Positions 36,975-44,378 of a stretch of 64,000 bases of DNA are shown here, in pieces. The translations under genes were made by a program, and so were the position numbers. Each line of letters starts with the position of its first letter. Position 1 is the stretch's first letter. The notes under the pieces were generated by a model, which was not told the DNA's origin, did no database searches, and saw only the letters and a program-made list of their open reading frames with translations. Origin of the DNA: an uncultured Pseudomonadota bacterium (GTDB lineage Bacteria > Pseudomonadota > Gammaproteobacteria > CAJXQU01); contig CAJXQU010000005.1 in assembly GCA_913058255.1 (NCBI GenBank), positions 1 to 64,000 of the forward strand, written 5' to 3'.

Positions 36975-39716
36975 GTGTTAGAAAAGGAACAAACAATAGC
37001 CGAACGAGTAGCAAGTTATGCGGATGACACTGTTGCTTTATTATTTGAAACATTAATCGAAGTACTTGAAAACCGGCAGCCAGAAGTTGTGCCTGTGCTC
37101 AAAGGTGAGAAAGAAATTTCTACGGATGAAGATTACCTGTTGCCTGTTTTGCAGGCACAGGGGATCTGGTTTCAACTACTGAATATCGCCGAAGAAAATG
37201 CCGGTATGCGTCGTCGTCGCTTGATCGAAACTGAGCGTGGTGGATTTGAAGTGAACGGTTCGTTTGCGCATATTGTTCATCGAGCTAAAGAAGCCGGTCT
37301 ATCGGGTGATGACTTTCAATCGTTATTCGATTCGGCAAGAGTTCGCCCTGTGATCACGGCACATCCTACCGAAGCTAAGCGGGTTTCTGTGCTTGAAATC
37401 CACCGCCGTATTTACTTGTTACTGATTCAGCTTGATAACACGCGCTGGACACCAAGAGAGCGTAAAGCATTAGTTGATGCTCTGAGAAATGATATTGATT
37501 TGCTTTGGTTGACGGGTGAGTTACGTTTAGAAAAGCCGAGTGTTGAGCAAGAGGTTGCTTGGGGATTACATTTCTTTAAAGAATCTCTATTTGCTCGTGT
37601 ACCAGAACTGTTGGAAAAATTAAAAATAGCTTTGCGTGCAGAGTACCCGGAACATACTTTTAGCTTGCCTGCTTTTTTCCAATTTGGTTCTTGGATAGGT
37701 GGTGATCGAGATGGTAATCCATTTGTGACCAATGAAGTCACTAGGAAGACCTTGTTTCGTTATCGTCGTGCAAGTTTACAGCGATATAAAGAGCAGCTTA
37801 ACGATTTTGCAGGTAAGTTAAGTGTTGCAAAACACGCGTTAGATATTCCTGTATCTTTTCAGAATAAATTGAAGAAACAACTAAGAAGTTCAGGTAAAGG
37901 TAAGAAAATTTCAGGTAGAAACCCCGGCGAGGTTTTTCGTCAATTTGCTGTTTGTATGTCGCTGAAACTTGATGAAACGATCAAAATGGCTGAACAGGAT
38001 GATATACCAGGAAGTGAAGATTTTGCCTATCACACAGCAGATGAATTAATTGCAGACCTAAAGGCGATGGAAGCGGCATTGATTTCTTCTGAGAGTGCAG
38101 AGCTAGCAAGAATAATGTTGCTGCCATTACGCCGAGAAGTTGAAACGTTTCGTTTTAAAACAGTCAGTTTAGATCTGCGCCAGAATTCAACGATTACCAA
38201 TAATACTTTGCGAGCTATTTGGGCTGCGGTGACAGGGACGAGTATTTCAAAATGCCCTAATACCGAGTCAGAAGAATGGAAAGAATGGCTCTTGTCGGAG
38301 TTGTCACGCCCATTGACGTATGACATTCGTTTTCGTGATCTTCCTGCCGATGCACAAGAAACCATTGAGTTGATGCAACTGATCGCTGAAACACGAAGTA
38401 AGATGGATAAAGAAGCGATTGGCTGCTTTATCTTGAGTATGACGCGGAGTGCAACAGATATTCTGGGTATTTACCTACTTGCCAAGTATGGTGGTCTTTT
38501 TAAGGATGCTCGTGGCGTTAAGTCCTGCTCAATTGCCATTGTGCCTTTATTCGAAACTATTGAAGATTTGAGAATAGCACCTGATGTTATGCGCGAATTA
38601 TTTGCGCTGCCACTGGTAAAGCGATCGATTGCTGAATGTGGTGGCTTCCAAGAAGTCATGATTGGTTATTCTGACTCGAATAAAGATGGCGGTTATATGA
38701 CGTCTAACTGGGAGTTAACTTCCGGCCAGAAAAAACTGACGGCTGTCGGAGAAGAAACAGGCATTTCTATCTCATTCTTTCACGGACGTGGTGGTTCAGT
38801 CAGCCGTGGGGGTGCTCCGACAGGCCAGGCGATTGCTGCCCAACCTGCAGGCTCTGTTCATGGGCAATTACGGATCACAGAACAGGGTGAAGTGGTGTCA
38901 TCTAAGTTCGCTAACAAGGGAACGGCAGCATATAACATGGAGTTACTCGCTGAGAGCGTCATCGCGCATTCTTTAATGTCACAAAAAGAACATGAGCTTA
39001 CACCTAACCCTGATTTTGATGAGGCCTTGGCATTATTATCATCGGAGTCTTATCAAGCTTATCGAGAATTGGTTGAAGTCCCTAAACTGATTGACTATTA
39101 CGCTGCTGCAAGTCCTGTCGAAGAGTTAGCATTACTGAATATTGGTTCACGACCTGCACGTCGCTTTGGGGCTAACTCACTATCTGATCTACGAGCAATT
39201 CCTTGGGTTTTTGCATGGACTCAAAACCGTCACCTTGTCCCTGGCTGGTATGGGCTCGGTACAGCACTTGAAACTTTTTTAAATCAGAACGATGCTGAAA
39301 ATGCAAAATTATTGCGCACAATGTTTGAAGAGTCACGTTTGTTTAGATTGGTGATCGACGAAGCAGAAAAGACATTAATCCAAGTCGATATGGGCATTGC
39401 TCGTGAGTATGCTGATCTGGTTCAGGATGATGAACTACGAGAGAAAGTTTTCTCTATGATCTCAACTGAATATAAGCGGACAGTTGAGCAGGTTCTTCGT
39501 GTCTCTGGTGGTGCTGAGTTAGCCGATAGGTTTCCGCGTTTTAAACGAAAATTAAACCGACGTCTTTCTACCATAAATCAGATAGGAAGAGAGCAAGTTG
39601 GTTTGATCAAGCAGTTTCGTGGCTCGGATAATACGGGTGAAGAGAAACAAAAAGAACTCGTGCTTCTACTCTTATCGATTAACTGTATCGCATCAGGGCT
39701 AGGTTGGACAGGATAG
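36975..39716 (+). CDS. ppc: Phosphoenolpyruvate carboxylase
   Basis: Carboxylates PEP to oxaloacetate, the CO2-fixing step of the serine cycle. It starts at GTG behind GTAGGAGT and has 913 residues. The catalytic His130 is in VITAHPTEAKR; GSWIGGDRDGNP, GYSDSNKDGGY and FFHGRGGSVSRGGAP are the PEP- and bicarbonate-binding motifs. The C-terminus ends GLGWTG rather than the usual RNTG or QNTG, keeping only the final Thr-Gly. Such divergent PEP carboxylases occur in serine-cycle clusters and may lack acetyl-CoA activation, but that is not testable here. Confidence 0.95.
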   Translation: MLEKEQTIAERVASYADDTVALLFETLIEVLENRQPEVVPVLKGEKEISTDEDYLLPVLQAQGIWFQLLNIAEENAGMRRRRLIETERGGFEVNGSFAHIVHRAKEAGLSGDDFQSLFDSARVRPVITAHPTEAKRVSVLEIHRRIYLLLIQLDNTRWTPRERKALVDALRNDIDLLWLTGELRLEKPSVEQEVAWGLHFFKESLFARVPELLEKLKIALRAEYPEHTFSLPAFFQFGSWIGGDRDGNPFVTNEVTRKTLFRYRRASLQRYKEQLNDFAGKLSVAKHALDIPVSFQNKLKKQLRSSGKGKKISGRNPGEVFRQFAVCMSLKLDETIKMAEQDDIPGSEDFAYHTADELIADLKAMEAALISSESAELARIMLLPLRREVETFRFKTVSLDLRQNSTITNNTLRAIWAAVTGTSISKCPNTESEEWKEWLLSELSRPLTYDIRFRDLPADAQETIELMQLIAETRSKMDKEAIGCFILSMTRSATDILGIYLLAKYGGLFKDARGVKSCSIAIVPLFETIEDLRIAPDVMRELFALPLVKRSIAECGGFQEVMIGYSDSNKDGGYMTSNWELTSGQKKLTAVGEETGISISFFHGRGGSVSRGGAPTGQAIAAQPAGSVHGQLRITEQGEVVSSKFANKGTAAYNMELLAESVIAHSLMSQKEHELTPNPDFDEALALLSSESYQAYRELVEVPKLIDYYAAASPVEELALLNIGSRPARRFGANSLSDLRAIPWVFAWTQNRHLVPGWYGLGTALETFLNQNDAENAKLLRTMFEESRLFRLVIDEAEKTLIQVDMGIAREYADLVQDDELREKVFSMISTEYKRTVEQVLRVSGGAELADRFPRFKRKLNRRLSTINQIGREQVGLIKQFRGSDNTGEEKQKELVLLLLSINCIASGLGWTG

Positions 39717-39728
39717 TTAGGCAATAAA

Positions 39729-39797
39729 AAGCCTGTTGATAATATATCATCAACAGGCTTGGAATAAAAAAGTACGCAACAAGTGATTGTTGCGTAC
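39729..39797 (-). terminator. Tandem hairpins after ppc that read as terminators on the minus strand
   Basis: Hairpin A pairs AAGCCTGTTGAT (39729-39740) with ATCAACAGGCTT (39749-39760). Hairpin B pairs GTACGCAACAA (39772-39782) with TTGTTGCGTAC (39787-39797) around GTGA. Both stems are perfect. On the plus strand no T-tract follows. On the minus strand each is followed by a T-run (TTTTTTATT and TTTTTATT), so they look like terminators for leftward transcripts; they may still protect the ppc 3' end. Confidence 0.6.
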
Positions 39798-39826
39798 AAA
39801 AAACCAGCAATTACATAGAGGAGGTC

Positions 39827-39868
39827 ATGATAAAAAATTGCGGTTTGGTGCTTAAACTGGTCATCTAA
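39827..39868 (+). CDS. Possible 13-residue peptide ORF with consensus ribosome site
   Basis: AGAGGAGG (39817-39824) lies two bases before an ATG that opens MIKNCGLVLKLVI and a TAA. The Shine-Dalgarno is the best in this part of the window although close to the start, and no longer frame uses it. It lies 184 bases before the LysR gene in the 336-base gap 39717-40052 and could be a leader peptide or chance. The remainder of the gap is AT-rich, with a TTGC-ATT-GCAA repeat at 39994-40004 that might be a regulator site. Confidence 0.25.
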   Translation: MIKNCGLVLKLVI

Positions 39869-40052
39869 TCTTGTTTATATCTATCCTAGATAATACTCAT
39901 TAAAAGCAGGATTAAATTAAGTAATGGAGCGGTTAATTCCTTAGTAATTCACTCAACATTACTGCGATGCAACATAGGTTATTGTTTTTCCATTTGCATT
40001 GCAATAAGCATTCTGGTTAATATATTGTTTCATTATAGGAAATAAAGTAGTT

Positions 40053-40964
40053 ATGGATAAACTTGTAAGTATGAAAGTCTTTTCTCGTGTCGCTAAACTA
40101 GGCAGTTTTTCTGCTGCGGCTGAGGATCTTGGTATTTCTAAAGCAATGGCTTCCAAGCATATAACTGCATTGGAGGGCACGCTTGATGTTCGTTTATTAA
40201 ACAGAACAACAAGAAAAATCAGCTTGACTGAGGTCGGTGCAGCCTACCGAGAACGTGTTAAGCATATTCTGGCGGAAATTGAGGAGACAGAACTATCTGT
40301 TTCTCAGCTGAATACGGAGCCGAAAGGAACGTTGAAAATGATGGCTCCAAGCTCATTTGGTGCATTTCACCTTTCAAGAGCAGCCGCAGATTTTATGGAT
40401 GAATATCCAGATATCAATGTAGAACTCATCTTGAGTGATCGAGAGGCCGATCTCGCAGAAGAAGGGCTAGATCTTTCATTTAGTGTTGGTGAGCTAGGTG
40501 ATTCTAGCCTGATCGCTCGAAAAGTTGCTTCAGCAAGAATGGTGGTTTGCGCATCTCCAGAATATTTAGAGAAACATGGGGAGCCAAAAACTCCAGATGA
40601 TCTTACAAAGCATTCTTGTTTGCTATTTACGCCACGTTTTCCTTGGACTGAGTGGGTTTTTAGTCAAAACGGTGAAGAGCATAAGGTTAAAGTTTCTGGC
40701 TGTTTGAAGTCAAATGTTGGTGACACTCTCCGAGTCGGCGCGATTAAAGGGCTAGGTCTGATTCAACAGCCAACCTATATGGTAGGACAGGATATTAAGC
40801 TTGGGCGCCTTAAAGTCGTGCTTGAAGAATATGAACCCGCGGAAAGGCCGATTAATGTCATGTATCTACATCGCCGCCACCTTTCTGCAAAAGTAAGAGT
40901 GTTTGTTGATTTTTTGATCCAACGTTTTCAGCCAATTCCTTATTGGGATGAATGGACAGCTTGA
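40053..40964 (+). CDS. LysR-family transcriptional regulator
   Basis: DNA-binding regulator of 303 residues. The N-terminal winged HTH (1-60: MKVFSRVAKLGSFSAAAEDLGISKAMASKHI) is followed by a linker helix and a type-2 periplasmic-binding-like effector domain (about 90-295). The sequence resembles the large YafC/AaeR/CrgA-like subgroup rather than the CbbR/QscR group that controls serine-cycle genes in Methylobacterium. It lies just after the serine-cycle island but is set off by hairpins, so a role there is possible and unproven. Confidence 0.88.
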   Translation: MDKLVSMKVFSRVAKLGSFSAAAEDLGISKAMASKHITALEGTLDVRLLNRTTRKISLTEVGAAYRERVKHILAEIEETELSVSQLNTEPKGTLKMMAPSSFGAFHLSRAAADFMDEYPDINVELILSDREADLAEEGLDLSFSVGELGDSSLIARKVASARMVVCASPEYLEKHGEPKTPDDLTKHSCLLFTPRFPWTEWVFSQNGEEHKVKVSGCLKSNVGDTLRVGAIKGLGLIQQPTYMVGQDIKLGRLKVVLEEYEPAERPINVMYLHRRHLSAKVRVFVDFLIQRFQPIPYWDEWTA

Positions 40965-40973
40965 TCATCAACA

Positions 40974-41543
40974 TTATGGCTGACGGCCAACTAAGGATGC
41001 CATAATCAAACCTGCTAGAAACCAACCGATAGTGATATCTGCAATCATTATTATTGTGTAGCTGGAATCAAATCCCCACCAGATCCAGTTTGGAACGTGC
41101 CCGAGTAGGGCACCAGTCATTCCTACCATGACGATAAAGAAGACCCGCGCTAGGTAGCTCAATTCAGAGGTGCAGGCAAGCAGCGTCACTATCAGTAAGC
41201 TTACAATGATGTTATTGATATAGGCATACTTCATTGAATCTTGCATGTTTGTCATATTTTCTGCGGATTGGAATGAAATGAAAGCAAGATGACTTTTATT
41301 ATTAGAAAAGTTACTTATTTCTGGGTTAGGTAATATTGATTCTAGGCTGGTGTTATATTTCTGCTTAGGAATTAAATAAATACCATCTTGATTGATATTA
41401 TTCGTGATGGCCTTGACGACAATTTCTTCATTATCAAGCTGCTTTATGGTTTGTTGATGCCAAGGTAAGACCATCCAAGAGAAACTATTCCAAGCAAAGA
41501 AAATTGTTGCGCCGAGAATCGTTGCGAACAGAATTTTGAACAT
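40974..41543 (-). CDS. Uncharacterised membrane protein (four predicted helices)
   Basis: A 189-residue protein with an N-terminal membrane helix (about 2-20), a soluble region of about 90 residues (25-105), and three more helices (about 108-127, 130-150, 160-184). The segment FSWMVLPWHQQTIKQLDNEE after the first helix looks conserved in related unnamed proteins. I do not recognise a function. Its 3' end faces the LysR gene 9 bases away. Two PWH/WIWW-type aromatic clusters lie near the membrane borders. A GGAGGA ribosome site lies upstream of the ATG. Confidence 0.75.
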   Translation of the reverse strand: MFKILFATILGATIFFAWNSFSWMVLPWHQQTIKQLDNEEIVVKAITNNINQDGIYLIPKQKYNTSLESILPNPEISNFSNNKSHLAFISFQSAENMTNMQDSMKYAYINNIIVSLLIVTLLACTSELSYLARVFFIVMVGMTGALLGHVPNWIWWGFDSSYTIIMIADITIGWFLAGLIMASLVGRQP

Positions 41544-41658
41544 TTTATTATCCTCCGTCTGTTGTTTTTAGTGTAACCTTCTACCAAATAACATTTTGTG
41601 TCAATATTCTGATAGCTAAGGCAGTCAATATACCCCCTTGAATATAAAGAGAATTTAA

Positions 41659-42174
41659 GTGCAAAGACTCAAAGATAAGATAAGAAATATTCCTGACTTC
41701 CCGGAAGCAGGCATCCAGTTCAAAGACATCACTCCTCTGTTAAAAGATCCTTCGACATTGCGTCTCGCAGTGCATCAGTTAATCTTTCCTTATCTAGGAG
41801 AAGAGATAACGGCTGTAGCAGGCATGGAAGCGCGAGGATTTATTTTTGGTAGTCTCGTCGCATGGGAATTAGGTGTTAGCTTTGTGCCGTTACGAAAACC
41901 TGGAAAGCTTCCATCAAGCGTCGAAACTGCGTCTTATGATCTTGAATATGGATCAAGCAATCTAGAAATACATACGGATGCTTTGTCGAAAGACGATAGA
42001 GTTTTGTTGATAGATGATCTGATCGCGACGGGTGGAACAGCAGCTGCCAGCTGCCAGCTGATTGAAAAGCTCGGGGCTGAAGTGGCTGCTTGTGCTTTTA
42101 TCGTTGAGTTAGATGAACTGAAGGGGAGGGAGCAGTTATCAGGTTATCGTGTCCACTCTCTGCTCCATTATTGA
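41659..42174 (+). CDS. apt: Adenine phosphoribosyltransferase
   Basis: Purine salvage enzyme converting adenine and PRPP to AMP. It starts at GTG and has 171 residues. Conserved segments are RNIPDFPEAGIQFKDITPLL, AGMEARGFIFG, FVPLRKPGKLP and the PRPP loop VLLIDDLIATGGTAAA. Within the PRPP-loop region the DNA carries three head-to-tail 7-base units (CAGCTGC, CAGCTGC, CAGCTGA; 42041-42061). Confidence 0.96.
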   Translation: MQRLKDKIRNIPDFPEAGIQFKDITPLLKDPSTLRLAVHQLIFPYLGEEITAVAGMEARGFIFGSLVAWELGVSFVPLRKPGKLPSSVETASYDLEYGSSNLEIHTDALSKDDRVLLIDDLIATGGTAAASCQLIEKLGAEVAACAFIVELDELKGREQLSGYRVHSLLHY

Positions 42175-42390
42175 TACCAAATTTAAGTGAAGGTAATCTC
42201 TTATCGGGATAAGAATACGTATCCAGCACGCTTATTTTAGCGGAGTTTTGCTTGCTATTGCGGTGCTTTAATAACCATTAGAATACAATGGAAGCAAAGG
42301 TTAGTCTTTAACTTATCAAAGGGTTTTCCTTTAATCTACTGTAATACAGTAAGTTGCTAACTATATTTATTCTAAGTTGAGGTTAGATAA
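42175..42390. other. Intergenic stretch between apt and fhs
   Basis: I see no ORF, promoter or repeat worth naming here. A minor TTATC-GGG-ATAA hairpin lies near 42202-42214. Terminators occupy the right end (42391-42469). Confidence 0.4.
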
Positions 42391-42423
42391 AAAAGGCCAG
42401 TAAGATAACTCACTGACCTTTTT
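42391..42423. terminator. Bidirectional terminator between apt and fhs
   Basis: AAAAGGCCAGT pairs with ACTGACCTTTT with one mismatch. A-runs and T-runs flank the stem, so it can serve convergent transcripts from both sides. Confidence 0.65.
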
Positions 42424-42439
42424 GTTCTTTATTGATATT

Positions 42440-42469
42440 TTAAAAATCTATTTCGAGTGAAATAGATTT
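42440..42469 (-). terminator. AT-rich terminator after fhs
   Basis: AAATCTATTTC (42444-42454) and GAAATAGATTT (42459-42469) form a perfect 11-bp stem with a 4-base loop. On the minus strand T residues follow the stem. It lies 15 bases after the fhs stop. Confidence 0.6.
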
Positions 42470-42484
42470 CGTTATAACTGAAGT

Positions 42485-44158
42485 CTAGAAAAGACCGGTG
42501 ATGTTGCCATCATCATCAATATCAATACGTTCTGCTGCAGGAACCTTCGGTAAACCGGGCATAGTCATCATGCTACCAGCAATGGCAACGATAAAGCCTG
42601 CACCATTGTTTAAACGTACCTCAGTAATATGTACGTTATGACCTTCTGGTGCGCCTTTAGCCATTGGATCGGTAGAAAAAGACATCTGTGTCTTTGCCAT
42701 ACAAATAGGGTAAGAGCCATATTCTTCATTCCAATCTTCCAGTTGTTTTTTAACTTTAGGATCGGCTGAAATACTTCCTGCTCTATAGACCTTGGTTGAG
42801 ATCGCTTCAATCTTATCCCAAAGAGGCATATCGTCATCATAAACATAGGTATGTTGACCAGGTTTATTCTCAACAACATCAACAACGGCATTGGCTAAAC
42901 CTTCCGCACCCGCACCACCATCAGCCCAATGTTTAGAAACCACGGCTTTAACACCAAGTTCTTCACAACGTTTCTGTAGCACTGCAAGTTCGGCATCCGT
43001 ATCGAGAGTGAAATGATTGATACACACAACGCAAGGTAAGCCATAAACATCTTGGATGTTTTCTATATGACGTTCCATGTTGATCATACCTTTCGCAAGC
43101 GCATCAACATTTTCTTTGTTGAGCTCATCTTTAGCGACACCGCCGTGGAATTTCAGTGCACGAACGGTTGCAACTAATACAACGGCTTTAGGGTTCAAGC
43201 CCGCCATACGTGTCTTTATATCAATGAATTTTTCAGCACCAAGATCGGCACCGAAACCACCTTCAGTGATCACATAATCAGCCAGTTTTAAACCTGTTTT
43301 CGTCGCTGTTACTGTATTACAACCATGAGCAATATTGGCAAAAGGTCCACCGTGGATAATGGCGATATTATTTTCTAAGGTTTGTACGATATTAGGCTTG
43401 ATCGCATCTTTTAATAATGCAGCCATTGAACCTTGGGCATTTAGATCACGTGCGTACACCGCTGTTTTATTGTCACGTTTGTAACCAATAACAATGCGAC
43501 CAAGTCTTTCCTTCAGATCTGCACGACTGGTTGCAAGGCAAAGGATCGCCATGATTTCTGATGCAACAACGATATCGAAACCATCTTCGCGTACATATCC
43601 ATTTGCAGGTCCGCCTTGGCCAATGGTGATCTTGCGTAATGCACGATCATTCATATCAACCACTCGTTTCCACTGGATACGACGCGGGTCAATTCCAAGT
43701 TCGTTACCGTGGTTTATGTGATTGTCGATCATGGCTGAAAGTAAAGCATGAGCAACGCCGATGGCGTGGAAGTCACCTGTGAAATGCAGGTTGATATCTT
43801 CCATCGGTACAACTTGAGCATAACCACCACCAGCGGCACCACCTTTCATACCGAAACATGGACCCAGTGAAGGCTCACGCAGACACATGATTGTTTTTTT
43901 GCCGATACGGTTCAGGGCATCTCCCAGACCAACGGTAGTGGTAGTTTTGCCTTCTCCTGCTGGAGTTGGACTAACCGCAGTAACTAAAACTAAGTTCCCA
44001 TCTTCTTGATCTTTGAGGCTTTCAACATAATCCAAGGATAATTTGGCTTTATAATGGCCGTATGGATCAAGATGTTTAGCATCGATACCGAATTTCTCAC
44101 CGGCGAGACTGATAATGGGTTGCATTTTAGCTTTTTGTGCTATTTCAATATCTGACAT
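42485..44158 (-). CDS. fhs: Formate-tetrahydrofolate ligase
   Basis: ATP-dependent entry of formate into the folate C1 pool (10-formyl-THF), the assimilatory entry point of the serine cycle (also named ftfL). It has 557 residues. The P-loop [11 protein letters not shown] is at about 65-75; [22 protein letters not shown] and the C-terminal [15 protein letters not shown] are family signatures. It is separated from the main island by three unrelated genes. No mtdA or fch is next to it. Confidence 0.97.
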   Translation of the reverse strand: MSDIEIAQKAKMQPIISLAGEKFGIDAKHLDPYGHYKAKLSLDYVESLKDQEDGNLVLVTAVSPTPAGEGKTTTTVGLGDALNRIGKKTIMCLREPSLGPCFGMKGGAAGGGYAQVVPMEDINLHFTGDFHAIGVAHALLSAMIDNHINHGNELGIDPRRIQWKRVVDMNDRALRKITIGQGGPANGYVREDGFDIVVASEIMAILCLATSRADLKERLGRIVIGYKRDNKTAVYARDLNAQGSMAALLKDAIKPNIVQTLENNIAIIHGGPFANIAHGCNTVTATKTGLKLADYVITEGGFGADLGAEKFIDIKTRMAGLNPKAVVLVATVRALKFHGGVAKDELNKENVDALAKGMINMERHIENIQDVYGLPCVVCINHFTLDTDAELAVLQKRCEELGVKAVVSKHWADGGAGAEGLANAVVDVVENKPGQHTYVYDDDMPLWDKIEAISTKVYRAGSISADPKVKKQLEDWNEEYGSYPICMAKTQMSFSTDPMAKGAPEGHNVHITEVRLNNGAGFIVAIAGSMMTMPGLPKVPAAERIDIDDDGNITGLF

Positions 44159-44258
44159 GATATTGTTCCTCTCTAATTAGACATTACTCTTTAACATCAA
44201 TTTATCTACCAATTGTTGAGCTCCGACTAACTAATATTAAATAAAAAGAAACCAAAAC

Positions 44259-44288
44259 TACGCATTATTTTTTAAAAAATAATGCGTA
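44259..44288. promoter_or_regulatory. Perfect 30-bp palindrome between fhs and clcA
   Basis: Left arm TACGCATTATTTTTT (44259-44273) and right arm AAAAAATAATGCGTA (44274-44288) are exact reverse complements with no spacer. It lies in the 220-base divergent promoter region. It could be an operator for a dimeric regulator or a cruciform; with no spacer it is a less typical terminator. Confidence 0.6.
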
Positions 44289-44310
44289 TCCTGAAAGTAA
44301 AATATTTTTT

Positions 44311-44339
44311 GTCTGTGGTGTGAAACACCTCAAACAGAC
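44311..44339 (+). other. Hairpin in the clcA upstream region
   Basis: GTCTGT (44311-44316) pairs with ACAGAC (44334-44339), and an inner GGTGT-GAA-ACACC stem continues it. It ends 39 bases before the clcA start. It may be a 5'-leader structure or an operator. Confidence 0.4.
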
Positions 44340-44378
44340 CATGCTATTCTATCCCTATCATTAATAAATCCCTAATCT

